A stretch of DNA of 64,000 nucleotides from Skeletonema marinoi. Its lineage: Eukaryota > Bacillariophyta > Thalassiosirophyceae > Thalassiosirales > Thalassiosiraceae. The stretch is taken from the NCBI GenBank assembly GCA_030544225.1, contig CM060489.1:3305368-3369367 (forward strand), written 5' to 3'. A model generated the notes under the pieces. That model did no database searches and had not been told where the DNA came from. It saw only the letters and a list, made by a program, of their open reading frames with translations. The translations under genes were made by a program, and so were the position numbers. Positions 1-12,646 of the stretch are shown one piece after another (position 1 is the stretch's first letter; each line of letters opens with the position of its first letter).

Positions 1-306
1 CCTCCAACTTCCAGCCCGCAAGGCAACAATTGTTTGACCCAAGTGCTTGGCAACCTGCTTTCAACACCTGTTCTGCCAGAATTCATTATCGTGTTCACTG
101 TAGCCATCTCCTGCGGCAGAGAGAGGCTCTTTGCTCCAGCCACGACCAAGAGTAAATAAGCCTTGGCCACGACTGTGTGTGATTGCAATCGTCACTCTTT
201 TTCGGATGAGGAGAAGAAAAAGGAAGAGAGAAAGAGGATTTTCTCAGACGACGGATGGACAGAATCTGTGGCTCTCTAGCTTGGCAACTACAACATAGTG
301 GTTATC
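1..306. other. Upstream region of the first LRR gene
   Basis: No gene is seen here. The stretch precedes the ATG at 307 and ends in a purine-rich run at about 206-240, consistent with a 5' leader. No TATA box or other specific site can be supported. Confidence 0.3.
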
Positions 307-2025
307 ATGAGCTCTTCCCCTAATAACCACAACGGCTCCTCCGCAAAGAGGCGAAAGGGCAATGACGGAGCCGTCGTCGGCTTCCTATCATCATTGATGG
401 GCTACTTTACCGGTCGGCAGGACGATAGTGCACAACTTGTGCTTGCTCGAAATGAAAAGATGATGGAGCGTATGGAGGAATTAATGAAGAAGATGGAAGA
501 GAAGCTGGAGAGCTTAGATGATCATGAAAATGAGGAAAGACATGAAGAAGGTGAAGAAGAAGGCGGCGAAGAAGAACACTCGTCGGAGGGAGGGAGTGAC
601 AACGACGAGAAGAGTGTGGAGAGCATCAGCACTGAGGATCTTAGAAACAAGGGTAAAGCGCTTGAGGCATACCAAGAAATGGTGGCCACAAACCGAGATG
701 ACTGGAAATATTCTGCAGAAGATCTAAACATGGTGGATCTTGATGGCTTAGATCTTGCTGAAGATGAAATCGAGAGTATAATGCACCTCTCCCAGAATAT
801 CAAAAATTGCACCATCAAAATGAGGCGTGGGGAGTATACTTTCAACCACGGTAAAAACGTAGAATATTTTGATCAAGATGAATTCGATTACCAGGGTGTT
901 CGTCTCGAACCAAGGGATTTAGCAGAGACTTACGAGAAAATTATTTACATCTACGCCCTCAGGCCGCATTGGGAAGAATTCGCACATGCATTAAACGACT
1001 TTGGTTTGATATTGGATGTGATGCCGGATGATGCAGAGCCATGTTTCCAAATATCACAAATTGAACTGCCCGCTGATGTATTAAAGATGATTGTTAAATC
1101 CTTGAAAGGTAAAGGGTTCATAAAATACTATTTCAGAGACAATGGTTTTGGGCGATATGGAATCAGGGCTTTGATTGACCTCATGGACAGTAACTCAGAG
1201 TTGAGATCTCTATTATTATACGACAATTCAATAGACGAAGAAGATGAGATTGATTTTTGCCAGGCCATAGTTAGGCACCCTACGCTGACATCTATTGACC
1301 TAGTAGGTTGCTGTGGGGGACGAATTTACATGCTCAGTGAGCTCGTTCGCAGCAATCAATTGGAATCAATTAGTATGATCACTAGTGATCTAACATTCGT
1401 CACCAATGCAGAGAGGGAAGGTTTTTATAACGCTTTATCGTCTAACACCTCGTTGACTTATCTTACGCTGAGTGGGAACAATTTGATTGACGAGGATGCA
1501 GCTTCCATCGCAACTGCTCTTGAGGGAAATAACACTCTTCAGCATCTGTGCTTGAATGGAAATAATTTCACCGAAGCCGTCGCAGCATACTTCGGGTATG
1601 CCCTAGGAATAAACAATACGCTGTCGTCCCTATCCTTGTCAACACGCATAGCAGAACGGATTGAAATATACAATGCGCTATTTGATGCTTCCAGCTTGAA
1701 CTCAGCTTCCGATTCAAATCACACTTGTCATGTCGGATGCGGCTTTAAAGCTTGTAACGAGGAGGATGACCCAACAGGTAACCGGCAACGGAAAATTTAC
1801 AGCATCCTTGCCTCTGGGAACAAAACGATGAGCAATGTTCGACACTTTGATGATATCGACATCAATTTGTTGCCAGAGATTCTGGCAGCTGTTCAACGTT
1901 ATGCAGACACTCCTTTGCCAGAACGTCAGTTACTTTACAGTGTCAACAGTGAGGTGAATGGATTGTCCATCGTCTATGAGTTAATGCGTAAATGGGACAG
2001 TATCTACAAAATTTGGGACAATTGA
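307..2025 (+). CDS. Leucine-rich repeat protein (family member 1)
   Basis: A 572-aa protein. The first ATG in frame is at 307; the frame is open slightly further upstream but only with GTG. The N-terminus is Ser-rich and basic (KRRKGNDG) and is followed by GFLSSLMGYFTGR, a block shared with the two LRR genes at 13029-16773. Residues about 55-105 are very acidic and probably coiled coil. From about residue 280 there are ribonuclease-inhibitor-type leucine-rich repeats (LTYLTLSGNN, LQHLCLNGNN). The C-terminus carries the second family signature (DIDINLLPEIL, then LSIVYELMRKWDSIYK). No signal peptide or membrane segment is visible. LRRs usually mediate protein binding; the partner and role are unknown. 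The gene lies on the opposite strand from its two tandem relatives, about 11 kb away, and is clearly more diverged from them than they are from each other. Confidence 0.85.
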   Translation: MSSSPNNHNGSSAKRRKGNDGAVVGFLSSLMGYFTGRQDDSAQLVLARNEKMMERMEELMKKMEEKLESLDDHENEERHEEGEEEGGEEEHSSEGGSDNDEKSVESISTEDLRNKGKALEAYQEMVATNRDDWKYSAEDLNMVDLDGLDLAEDEIESIMHLSQNIKNCTIKMRRGEYTFNHGKNVEYFDQDEFDYQGVRLEPRDLAETYEKIIYIYALRPHWEEFAHALNDFGLILDVMPDDAEPCFQISQIELPADVLKMIVKSLKGKGFIKYYFRDNGFGRYGIRALIDLMDSNSELRSLLLYDNSIDEEDEIDFCQAIVRHPTLTSIDLVGCCGGRIYMLSELVRSNQLESISMITSDLTFVTNAEREGFYNALSSNTSLTYLTLSGNNLIDEDAASIATALEGNNTLQHLCLNGNNFTEAVAAYFGYALGINNTLSSLSLSTRIAERIEIYNALFDASSLNSASDSNHTCHVGCGFKACNEEDDPTGNRQRKIYSILASGNKTMSNVRHFDDIDINLLPEILAAVQRYADTPLPERQLLYSVNSEVNGLSIVYELMRKWDSIYKIWDN

Positions 2026-2454
2026 CAGATTTTAGGTTTTTAGATAGCTAGAAGATTTTCCGTGTACTACATATTGCGTAATAGGATTATGATACCTCTT
2101 CTTCTTGAACCTAAATAACTAGCAGGGGGGCATCAAAGGATATTCTGACTGCCTCCCCTACCCGTTGCAGCGAGGAAGTAGGCGCAGCTGTCTGTAAGTA
2201 CTGCTTACAGCTGTACTTAAAGTATGTACATACCAAATTTTGTGACCGGACGGATGTTAGTACCGATCGCTTCGATTAGGTATCGAATCCCAGTTGCTGA
2301 GGAGGATCTAATAATTTTGGCGCATCGCGTCAGCAACTTCCACTCCCAACTCATCTTCAATGAACATCGCGTCAGATGGAAGGGCCTGCTACGATGGGTT
2401 TCACTGCGTCAATGCAACTTAGCAAGGGTCTGATAGTTCATTATTGAAGCAAAC
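2026..2454. other. Intergenic region between LRR and ABC transporter genes
   Basis: No convincing gene is seen. A 69-codon open frame at 2224-2433 shows no domain or coding bias. A short perfect hairpin lies at 2192-2210 (stem CTGTAAG/CTTACAG, 5-nt loop); it may help terminate the LRR transcript, but this is only suggestive. Confidence 0.3.
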
Positions 2455-5400
2455 ATGACGATGGCAGCCAACACGAAGAGTTGCCTCTATAAGAGGAGTC
2501 GGAGACAGAACCGCCGCTGGCGGAAACATCTTTCCTCCCAAACTCATGTGTTCGCCATACTTTTGACTCTGATAGCGTCATACATCGTCGTTCCAACAGC
2601 ACCACTATCAATTATCGGCATTCATGCTTCAACTCCATCGACTCTCATACAATCGTCATCCACGGCTCTGCGATCTACAAACTCTGCGACATCAGAAGTA
2701 GCCCCAACCACGAAATCGAAAGATAATTGGAAAAATGGCGAATACAACTCATCCCTCTCAAGCAGACTGCTCTACAAATACGCAGATCCATTGTTACAAA
2801 TTGCATCAAAGCGTCAGTTGGAACCGTCGGATGCATTCAATGTTCCACAAGAGAAATTGATGGAAACAACTGTAACGAAGTTGGAATCAGTGTATGCAAA
2901 ATGTCGTGAAAAGGCAAAGGCCAAATTTGCAACACGAAAGAAGAAGCCATCCGAATCTGCTGTTTTAGCCAAAGCGTTGCTAGCGAGCCAAAAGCAAACA
3001 TTAATTCTGACTGGAGTGCTTCGGCTTCTCAACACTGTTATTCAAGCCTTCCCATCTTTACTGATCGCTCGTTTATTACGGCAGATTGAGGCGGGTAATT
3101 CAATTAAAGCCATCGAGCCATTACGTTCTGCTTTCCTGCTGGTGTCGGTTTTGAGTGTCAAGATGATAATTGAGAATCAGTACTTTCACAATGTCGTCAA
3201 GTGTGCCTGTGAGGTAAGAGGGAGTGTTGGGGGGATGATTTTTGATAAGAGCTTGAGACTGTCCAGTGGAACCGTTACTTCCAGTGGCAATAGTAAAGAC
3301 AAAAAGAAGAAGAAAAGGGCTTCATCCATGGGATCTGGTGAAGTGGTCAACTTGATGCAGAGTGATGCAACCATGTTAGAGATGCTAACGCTCCAACTTC
3401 ACACAATATGGGATGGGGCTTTACAAATTGCTATCTACATTGCTTTGTTATATAAGTTTCTCGGCACAAGTGTGTTCTGGGGCTTGGGCGTGCTACTTTC
3501 AACAATACCAATCAATGCGCTCACACTTCGGATATTGAACAGATTGAGTGTAAAGGAGATTGAAGCAAAGGATGCCCGTATGAAAAAGACTACAGAGAGT
3601 GTCAGCAATATGCAACTGTTAAAGCTCATGAGCTGGGAGAATTTATTTGCAAAAGACATTCAATGCCAAAGAGACGAGGAGATGAGACGTCACACCAAAC
3701 GAGGTGCTGTTAGGGCTTTATCTCAGGCTATTTCCAATACAGCGCCAGCTATCTCACTCGTGGCGACATTGACGGCATACGCCAAGACGGGAAAGCCGGT
3801 TGTGGCATCGACAATCTTTACTGCGATTAGTCTGTTCAATCAATTGCGGTTCCCATTGTTCTTCTATCCAATGTTGATTGATGCCATCGCAAACGGACAA
3901 AACTCTTTGAGACGTATATCATCTTATCTTGAGTCACAGGAGATAACCCCATATGTTGACTACAAACCAAAGTTGAATGGTGAAGGAGGTAGTATCGAGA
4001 TGAGCAATGGTAACTTTCTTTGGTCTGCACCTACAAGCAGTAGTGACGAAGAAGGTAGCGTAGATAAAACTTGCACTAGTGGAGCGCCTGCTTTGTGTGG
4101 TGCATCAATATCAGTTCAGCCGGGAGAAGTTGTTGCTGTTATAGGTGGCGTCGCCACTGGCAAAACAGCGTTGGTCAAGTCTTTGATTGGTGAATTGACC
4201 CCAGTGCCCCGGAATCCAAAACTAATTCAACAAGAATACGGATCCACGGCAGATGTGCCACGAGTTACTGCGCATGGATCGATTGCCTATTGTGCCCAAG
4301 AGGCATGGTTACCCAAGGGAACGGTTCGAGAGTCAATCGTCTTTGGAAGGGAGTACAATGAAGAGAGATACGCGAGGGCTATCTATTCGGCTGGGCTTGA
4401 TGATGACATCGCATCATCCAACTTGACACATGACACTGATGTTGGAGAGGATGGTTCTAACCTCTCTGGGGGGCAACGCGCACGAGTCGCACTTGCTCGC
4501 GCATTGTATGAAGAGAGTGCAGGAATCTACGTATTGGACGATCCTTTGAGTGCCTTGGATGCTTCAGTGGGCTCAACAGTTTTTCAGCGTGTTACTGAGC
4601 GATTGCGACAAGAGAAGGCTGCAACTATCTTTGTTACAAATGATCCAAATTTGCCAAGGCAATGTGACAAAGTAGTACTAATGGGATCAGATCCCACAAA
4701 TGGGTGTTCACGGATTGTTGACGTTGGAACTTACGATGAGTTGTTAAATCGTGGTCATGATTTGCGCACCATCACGCATGCAGAAGAAGACGATAGTACC
4801 ATTGAAGGTGAAAGGCTTGATGCAAAAGAGGTTGACGTCAGTATTGTGTACCACAGCAGTGAAATTTCTACCGGCAATAATAACATGACATCAAGACACG
4901 CAGATCCTGATAGTCACATTGCTCTGGAGGAAGATCCAGCATTGCTCGCAGAACACACCATGCCTCAATCAACTCAACCGAGCGAAGACCGTCTTCCTCC
5001 AGTGACAAACCAACAAAGGCAACTCTCGACTGATGACACTATGTCTACAGGTTCAATACCTCGAAGCACCTACCTCACATACTTCCGCAGCGTGAAGAAC
5101 CCACTTCTAATTGCATTGGCTCTGGCATCTTACTTTGCTTCCAATGGGAGCCAGTTTTTCCAGCAATTGATTGTTGCCAAATGGACAGAAGCTAGTACTG
5201 GTGGCATTGCAGCAGCTGTTAGTGCCAAATATTGCCGTCAGTTGATCTATGCTGCTGCTGGAGTTTCAGTCACGATGTGCCTGAGGTCATATTTGACAAT
5301 GAAAGTTGGCGTGAGAGCTTCCAAAACCATCCATCAAGCAATGACTAAGTCAGTATTTGGGGCACCCATCTCCTTCTTCTCTTCGACTCCGAGTGGGCAG

Positions 5401-7023
5401 CTTCTCACTCGTTTTGGCAAAGAACTAGAAGTTGTCGATAGGAGCTTACCCGATGGAATCGCCTCAGTGCTATATTGCTTTTTGCAAGTCTTTTTCAGCA
5501 CGCTGGCGTTGTCAGGAGTTGTTACACCTTTCATGGCAATCCCACTGGGACTAATAGGAATATTCTATGTTAAAACAATGGGCCTCTTTCGTCCTGCTGC
5601 ACGTGATTTGAAGAGAATCGAGTCGAAATCAAGATCTCCCATTTATACACAGTTTCGGGAAGCATTGAGTGGTGCTGAAACTATACGTTCCATACCCAAA
5701 GCTACGAGCCTTTGGTCACGCAAACATAGGCACCTCGCAGATGAGAATTTATCCATCTATTATTCGGTGAAATCCCTTGATAGATGGCTTTCAGTCCGCC
5801 TTGAGACTTTGGGCAACACTGTGGTCTTCTCAGCAGCTGTTGCATCCATATTGCTTACTAGGGCTGGGAGACTCAAGTCTGGTGCAGCCGGGTGGGGTCT
5901 TACGCAAGCATTGAGCATTACGGGTCTGCTAGCTTGGTGTGTTCGTGTGCTAACTGACCTCGAGACGCAGTTTATGAGTGTAATGAGAACAGTAGAATTG
6001 ACGGATTTAGAGTCTGAAACTGTCAAAGGCATTGACGAAGTAAAGCCGCGAATGCCAAGAGAATTGTATCGCGCTGGAGAAGCATTGCAGGCGTTACAAC
6101 CTTACGGTTCAGGTTCATTGCCACCGTCACCTGAAAGTGATGCTGATCTGTTGCAATCGGGTTGGCCATGGAGAGGGCATGTTGAGTTTAAGAATGTCTC
6201 AATGAGATACAATCCTTCTTTGCCTCTTGTTCTGAAGAATGTATCAGTTGATATTCCCGCTGGTTCTACGCTAGGAGTTGTCGGCCGAACAGGTAAGCGA
6301 ATTCCTCGTGCGGGCATTTTAATGTTCAATTATCTTGAAACATATGCTAACCATCTTTATTTTGCAGGAAGTGGAAAGAGTTCCCTCTTGCTAACTCTAT
6401 TCCGTCTTGCTGAGATTGAGGGCAACGCAGGAAGTAGCATCACAATTGATGGGGTTGATATCAGATCACTCAGCCTTCAAGGTCTACGAGATTCAATATC
6501 TATCATCCCCCAAACTCCGATTCTTTTTGCTGGAACATTAATGCACAATTTAGATGCATCAGGGAAGGCCACACCAGAGGATGCTTGGAGAGCATTGGAG
6601 TCAGCAAGTCCACAGCTCGCCAAACAGTTTAGAGACTCCAGCGAAGGCTTGAACACAATCATATCAGAGGGTGGCGAAAACCTTTCTCTTGGTCAACGAC
6701 AGCTGATTTGTCTGGCAAGGGCATTAATGAAAAGGAGCAAAATTTTAGTTCTCGACGAGGCTACAAGTAGCATCGACATGAAAACTGATGCTCAAGTTCA
6801 AGAGACAATCAGGCGAGAGTTCGTTCAAAAAGGAGTGACAGTAATAACTGTTGCTCATAGATTAGAGACAGTGCTTGGGTACGATAGAATCCTTGTGCTT
6901 GATGCTGGTGTTCCAGTTGAGTTTGGCTCACCGGATGAACTCTTGAGGCGCTCTGGAGGATATCTCCGGTATTTGTTTGATGCTGACAAACAAAACAGAG
7001 AGAAGGGTCTAATACAACTTTGA
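2455..7023 (+). CDS. ABCC-type (MRP-like) full ABC transporter, one intron
   Basis: A full-length ATP-binding cassette exporter with TMD1-NBD1-TMD2-NBD2 order, close to the ABCC family. The N-terminus is basic and then hydrophobic (about residues 30-55), a possible signal anchor. NBD1 (about 545-740) shows Walker A GGVATGKT, signature LSGGQRARVALARAL and Walker B YVLDDPLSALD. An acidic, Ser-rich linker follows, then TMD2 (about 870-1190). NBD2 carries signature LSLGQRQLICLARAL and Walker B ILVLDEATSSID. An intron at 6293-6367 (75 nt, GTAAGC...TTTGCAG, phase 1) falls inside the NBD2 Walker A. Splicing restores GRTGSGKSS and gives a 1,497-aa protein. The intron is a multiple of three without stops, so the unspliced frame stays open but has a broken Walker A. 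The likely role is ATP-driven export of organic anions or conjugates; the substrate cannot be told. Confidence 0.92.
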   Translation: MTMAANTKSCLYKRSRRQNRRWRKHLSSQTHVFAILLTLIASYIVVPTAPLSIIGIHASTPSTLIQSSSTALRSTNSATSEVAPTTKSKDNWKNGEYNSSLSSRLLYKYADPLLQIASKRQLEPSDAFNVPQEKLMETTVTKLESVYAKCREKAKAKFATRKKKPSESAVLAKALLASQKQTLILTGVLRLLNTVIQAFPSLLIARLLRQIEAGNSIKAIEPLRSAFLLVSVLSVKMIIENQYFHNVVKCACEVRGSVGGMIFDKSLRLSSGTVTSSGNSKDKKKKKRASSMGSGEVVNLMQSDATMLEMLTLQLHTIWDGALQIAIYIALLYKFLGTSVFWGLGVLLSTIPINALTLRILNRLSVKEIEAKDARMKKTTESVSNMQLLKLMSWENLFAKDIQCQRDEEMRRHTKRGAVRALSQAISNTAPAISLVATLTAYAKTGKPVVASTIFTAISLFNQLRFPLFFYPMLIDAIANGQNSLRRISSYLESQEITPYVDYKPKLNGEGGSIEMSNGNFLWSAPTSSSDEEGSVDKTCTSGAPALCGASISVQPGEVVAVIGGVATGKTALVKSLIGELTPVPRNPKLIQQEYGSTADVPRVTAHGSIAYCAQEAWLPKGTVRESIVFGREYNEERYARAIYSAGLDDDIASSNLTHDTDVGEDGSNLSGGQRARVALARALYEESAGIYVLDDPLSALDASVGSTVFQRVTERLRQEKAATIFVTNDPNLPRQCDKVVLMGSDPTNGCSRIVDVGTYDELLNRGHDLRTITHAEEDDSTIEGERLDAKEVDVSIVYHSSEISTGNNNMTSRHADPDSHIALEEDPALLAEHTMPQSTQPSEDRLPPVTNQQRQLSTDDTMSTGSIPRSTYLTYFRSVKNPLLIALALASYFASNGSQFFQQLIVAKWTEASTGGIAAAVSAKYCRQLIYAAAGVSVTMCLRSYLTMKVGVRASKTIHQAMTKSVFGAPISFFSSTPSGQLLTRFGKELEVVDRSLPDGIASVLYCFLQVFFSTLALSGVVTPFMAIPLGLIGIFYVKTMGLFRPAARDLKRIESKSRSPIYTQFREALSGAETIRSIPKATSLWSRKHRHLADENLSIYYSVKSLDRWLSVRLETLGNTVVFSAAVASILLTRAGRLKSGAAGWGLTQALSITGLLAWCVRVLTDLETQFMSVMRTVELTDLESETVKGIDEVKPRMPRELYRAGEALQALQPYGSGSLPPSPESDADLLQSGWPWRGHVEFKNVSMRYNPSLPLVLKNVSVDIPAGSTLGVVGRTGKRIPRAGILMFNYLETYANHLYFAGSGKSSLLLTLFRLAEIEGNAGSSITIDGVDIRSLSLQGLRDSISIIPQTPILFAGTLMHNLDASGKATPEDAWRALESASPQLAKQFRDSSEGLNTIISEGGENLSLGQRQLICLARALMKRSKILVLDEATSSIDMKTDAQVQETIRREFVQKGVTVITVAHRLETVLGYDRILVLDAGVPVEFGSPDELLRRSGGYLRYLFDADKQNREKGLIQL

Positions 7024-7139
7024 TTAGATTTTGTAATACATACTTATTGGGGAGTAGTTGATGTTGACGATCTTCTATCACTAATGTTAATACCTAATTA
7101 TCTACTATCTCTCTAATAGAGGGTTGAATCTATTGTCTG

Positions 7140-9116
7140 TCAAGGTGACTTCAGAAGTGGCGTGCTCTCATCTGCCGCCACTCCTTTGTTGTCACTGCGA
7201 GGGCTCAACTGGTTTGCATGATTCGTCGAGACTTCACTGCTATTAACTCGCCTCAATTTCTGTCGCTTTGCAAACCTCTGCAACACAGTTGCGGCCCAAT
7301 TTGTCAAAACTGCCGAAGCTAAATTTCGTTCTGAAATGTCCTCCTCATCGTATATTCTCTCCTGTATCACAGACTCAAGGACGTCCTGCAACGTTACTAG
7401 CCCCATAAACCCTGCTTCCGGGGGTATCGCACGTCCTTCATCTAACGCACGTTCGGCAATGTGAGGGCCAGCACAGACGAATGCAATCAAGCTGCCACCC
7501 TTTCGCAGCAAATGAAGTAGTCGGATGAGATTCATTCTCGGTGACACACAAGGTGGAATGTACATTGTCAGACTAGAGACAGTTCTCTCATCATCCCAGT
7601 CTATCATGATGAGCTGCCTTGTCATCAATATTCCTTTCATCGCAGTGCAGTCTTTCCCCTTGGGATCATACACCGGCACACGACTGTAGCCCTGCCCATA
7701 AATCTCTGCAATGTTTTGCTTCGAGAGTTCCAGATTTTCTGGCACAGCATATATTTGTCGAATCGGTGTGTACACATCCAGGGCACACATTGTTTTCAGA
7801 TTAAGTGCACCCTCGACTGCTCTGACCTCGGTGCGTTCCAACGGTGGCGCAATCTGCTCAAACGGGTGCTCACTCGCGGTTGTTGAGGCAGATGAATTCG
7901 ATAGAGCCCTGGGGCGGTTTGATTTTCCGTCAATAGCTTCTTTTTCATTAACATCAAATAGGCTTCCAAAAATATTGCTAGAACTTTCTGACGATGTCAT
8001 CTGCTGCTTTTCTGTAACAGCTTCCATAATCTCATTTTTAAGCCGTCTCCAATTGCGAGATGAATTGAAGTAACTATCATTGATAAGCTGCTGTTGTCGC
8101 TGCTTCTCCGTCTGAAGTTGATTGGCCATGTGCAACCCTCTCAGTGTAGTTCTCCGTTTTGGTCCGTTTTTGATATTCATAGAATCAGCCATTTCCTTTT
8201 GCTTTTGTGCCTTCATCCTCTCTTCAAATTGTATACGAACCAAGGCCGAAAGTTCTGCTCTATTGTACTCCTCATCATCGTCTGATTCATCCGGGACTAC
8301 TCTATCAAGTAGCTTTACCAATGGGTAAGTGATGGGGTGCAGTAATGTCATGGACGCACTTACAAGAGGGGACAATTTTGATGCCAACATCAATTGGTCT
8401 GGGCCGGTAAAAATGGCTGTCGGAATAATCTGCATCGGGCGAAGAGGACATTAGTATGACATTACTGTCAATAATAAGAAGAAACATTTGCATTCTTTAA
8501 TTCTTACCTCGCCAAATACCAGCAGCAATGTCACACTAAAGATGATTGTCATCCAAGTAGGTAACAGCTTATCCAAAAATAGAGGAAGACACTCATACGC
8601 TAATGAGTTCATCACTAACAAAGTAACCATCAACCGATGGTTCTGATTGACAAGCGGATAAATCGAAGCCGCTGCTTCTTTTTCGGTAGGGTCTAATGCC
8701 GCACGCATCTTTATCCGTAGATCCAAGGGATCCAATGTTAAGTAACCGAGAAACATCGCCGATATTACTGCAACTAGGCCCACGCTGAAAGTTGCCCCAC
8801 CAATGTTCATTAGATAAAATCGAAAGTCGTGTTCTTCGTTTGGAGATTGCGTTTCATTGAGTTGACGTCGTGTTGTTGTAGAAGCTCGGCGTAGATATGG
8901 CTGCTTGACATGATCGTGACTCCTCTGCTGCTCTTCCAGCTCCACAACAAGTCCATCAATGAATGATTTGCAATAATCGAAATCGTCAGCATGATGGCAC
9001 AAATCGTCGATTGCAATGTGATTGGAGTCCGGGGTTGTCACCGTGGTTGTATCACCGTGGATTTGCACTACGCCGACGAGGAGAATTAGCAAGCTTGAAG
9101 ACAACAACATCATCAT
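7140..9116 (-). CDS. CNNM/DUF21-CBS membrane protein (Mg/Co efflux family), two exons
   Basis: Exon 1 is 9116-8508 and exon 2 is 8429-7140, with a 78-nt GT-AG intron at 8430-8507 in phase 0. Splicing creates VFGEIIPTAIFTGP, the hallmark CNNM/CorC DUF21 motif, which strongly supports the join. The product is 632 aa. It begins MMMLLSSSLLILLVGVV, a signal peptide; the open frame continues 18 nt upstream only with TTG. A luminal region of about 90 residues follows, then DUF21 membrane helices (about 105-260), a charged cytosolic region, a CBS-domain pair (about 413-560, with MCALDVYTPIRQIYAVPE and VYDPKGK), and a basic tail. CNNM proteins are implicated in Mg2+ efflux or homeostasis at the plasma or internal membranes. 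It is transcribed divergently from the secreted-repeat gene at 9573. Confidence 0.9.
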
Positions 9117-9572
9117 ATCACAACTAAGAAGCAAAGTAAAGAATAAATCTTATGCCAACAACCTAATGATCACAGCCGCCTCCAGTCGCTACGGACTGGT
9201 GGTGAGTGCACCATTCTTTCGATGACGGCGACTGCAACAACAAAGGCTAGATCGAAAAATACGCGCGGAGATGTATGTACCTAGTCGGAAAAAGCGTGAA
9301 GGAGTTGTGAGGTCAGTACCATACTTTCTTACTCACTTTCGTGTAAAGTACATTGAGAATCTGAAGTACTTAGTTGGGAGTGCGTGAGAGAAGGAACTTT
9401 GCTACAGAGGAACTAATATGATATTGTACATAGTCCCGGGCGTGATTTCCGAGAATCTGAGTTGCAACTAACTGGACACGAAATCGCTTTCCCGTCCCAC
9501 TCATCATCAAACACACAACACAACATCATCTACCCTCTCCAAGTAACAACGGTCTTCTACGACACCACTACC
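9117..9572. promoter_or_regulatory. Divergent intergenic region (CNNM gene / secreted repeat gene)
   Basis: These 456 bp separate two divergent start codons, so both promoters should lie here. No specific element was identified. The last ~110 bp are A/C-rich and run straight into the ATG of the right-hand gene, as expected for a 5' leader. Confidence 0.4.
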
Positions 9573-10286
9573 ATGAAGTTCTCCACTGCCACCATCATCT
9601 TTGCGATCTCCGTCGCTGGCTCTCGCTCTATTACCATGGTCATGGTTTCTGCCAGAGCTGACTCTAAAGCCGGCAAGAGCAAGGCGCCCAAGGCAAAAGC
9701 ATCCAAGGTGAACTACTATGCCGGTGGTAGAGCTAGCTATAGCTTCTCCTCGACGCTGAGCCCAACATTGTCGCCAACTGTTTCTCCTGTGAGTTATCTC
9801 TCTCGTATCATCTTACTTCTGTGTACAAACAAACGATCACTCTGCCTCTTTACTTGACACTCATCTTCACACTCTTCAAACGTTTAACAGACGGCGAGCC
9901 CAACGGTGAGCCCAACAGTGTCGCCAACTATTTCTCCGGTGAGTAATCTGCTCTCGTATCATTTTACTTCTGTGTACAAACAAACAATCACTCTGCCTTT
10001 TTACTTGACCGCTCATCTACATACTCTTCAAACTTTTAACAGACGTTGAGCCCGACGGTGAGCCCAACATTGTCGCCAACTATTTCTCCGGTGAGTAATC
10101 AACTCTCGTATGTCTTACTTCTGGGTGCAAACAAACAATCACTCTGCCTCTTTATCTTTACTCATTCCTTATCTCTGCACTATTCAAATTCTTCTTTAGA
10201 CGTTGAGTTTGAGTATGTCGATGGCTTCTGTCAGAGCCGACACCAAAGCCGGCAAGAGAGGCAAGCGTATCCGTACTCGTAATTAA
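9573..10286 (+). CDS. Small secreted Ser-Pro-Thr repeat protein with duplicated exon-intron units
   Basis: Four exons: 9573-9788, 9891-9938, 10043-10090 and 10200-10286. The introns are 102, 104 and 109 nt, all GT-AG and all phase 0. The product is 132 aa. It starts MKFSTATIIFAISVAG (signal peptide), then a Lys/Ala/Ser stretch (KAGKSKAPKAKASK), then TLSPTVSPT-type repeats. Exons 2 and 3 are both 48 nt and encode nearly the same 16 residues; the end of exon 1 encodes a related 12. The three introns are also near copies of each other. Exon 4 (MASVRADTKAGKRGKR) echoes exon 1 (MVSARADSKAGKSK). The gene therefore grew by tandem duplication of exon-plus-intron units. The Ser/Pro/Thr/Lys-rich secreted character suggests a cell-wall or silica-associated protein, but no specific family was recognised. 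Confidence 0.78.
9753..10199 (+). repeat. Tandem exon-plus-intron repeat (about 150 bp, three copies)
   Basis: Three head-to-tail copies of a short Ser-Pro-Thr coding block followed by an intron: 9753-9890, 9891-10042 and 10043-10199. The introns share GTGAGT(T/A)ATC starts, a central ACAAACAAACRATCACTCTG and mostly similar 3' ends. The similarity of non-coding and coding parts implies recent duplication. Confidence 0.85.
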
Positions 10287-12155
<1,869 letters not shown>

Positions 12156-12424
12156 GGGTGGTTATTGATTGAGTATAGTTAATCAACTATAAGTGAGGGG
12201 AGACTGGAGAGATATAAACACAATTTGGGATTGTGGTAGGTCTAAATTTACACTCATTGTTTGTGACAGATGATGGGCAGAAGCAGAACTACGAACATGT
12301 GCTCTTTGCCTCTGCATTGTGTTTGATTTTGCACCCTGCATACTACTTATCTGACAAGAGAGAACGCTCGCCGACCCTCTATCGAGCTTACAACCCCCCT
12401 GAAATAATTTCGAGAATAATGCTG

Positions 12425-12646
12425 CTACCAACACTGCCTACTGCTGCTGCTATCAGAGGACTCTCCCTTCTTCTTCCCTTCCGCCTTCTTCTTGGCCTTC
12501 TTCTTTGCCTCCTTCTTCGATTCCTTCTTCTTTGCCTTTGGTACAACATTTCCCATTGCGACAACCTTCTTCTCAGCCTCGGAATCACTGCTATCAGAGG
12601 AAGAGGAATAGCCGTAGGAGCTAATGGATGAAGAGGAGGAAGACAT
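12425..12646 (-). CDS. Small Ser/Lys-rich protein (hypothetical)
   Basis: A 73-aa frame starting MSSSSSSISSYGYSSSSDSS, followed by SDSEAEKK and a run of KKxxKKEAKKKAKKK, ending SSDSSSSRQCW. SDSSDSEAE resembles casein-kinase-2 sites, and the basic half could be nucleolar or nucleic-acid binding. There is no signal peptide. The simple composition means it could be a chance frame, but it starts with ATG, ends cleanly, and lies convergent to KRR1 with room for both 3' ends. No family is recognised. Confidence 0.45.
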   Translation of the reverse strand: MSSSSSSISSYGYSSSSDSSDSEAEKKVVAMGNVVPKAKKKESKKEAKKKAKKKAEGKKKGESSDSSSSRQCW

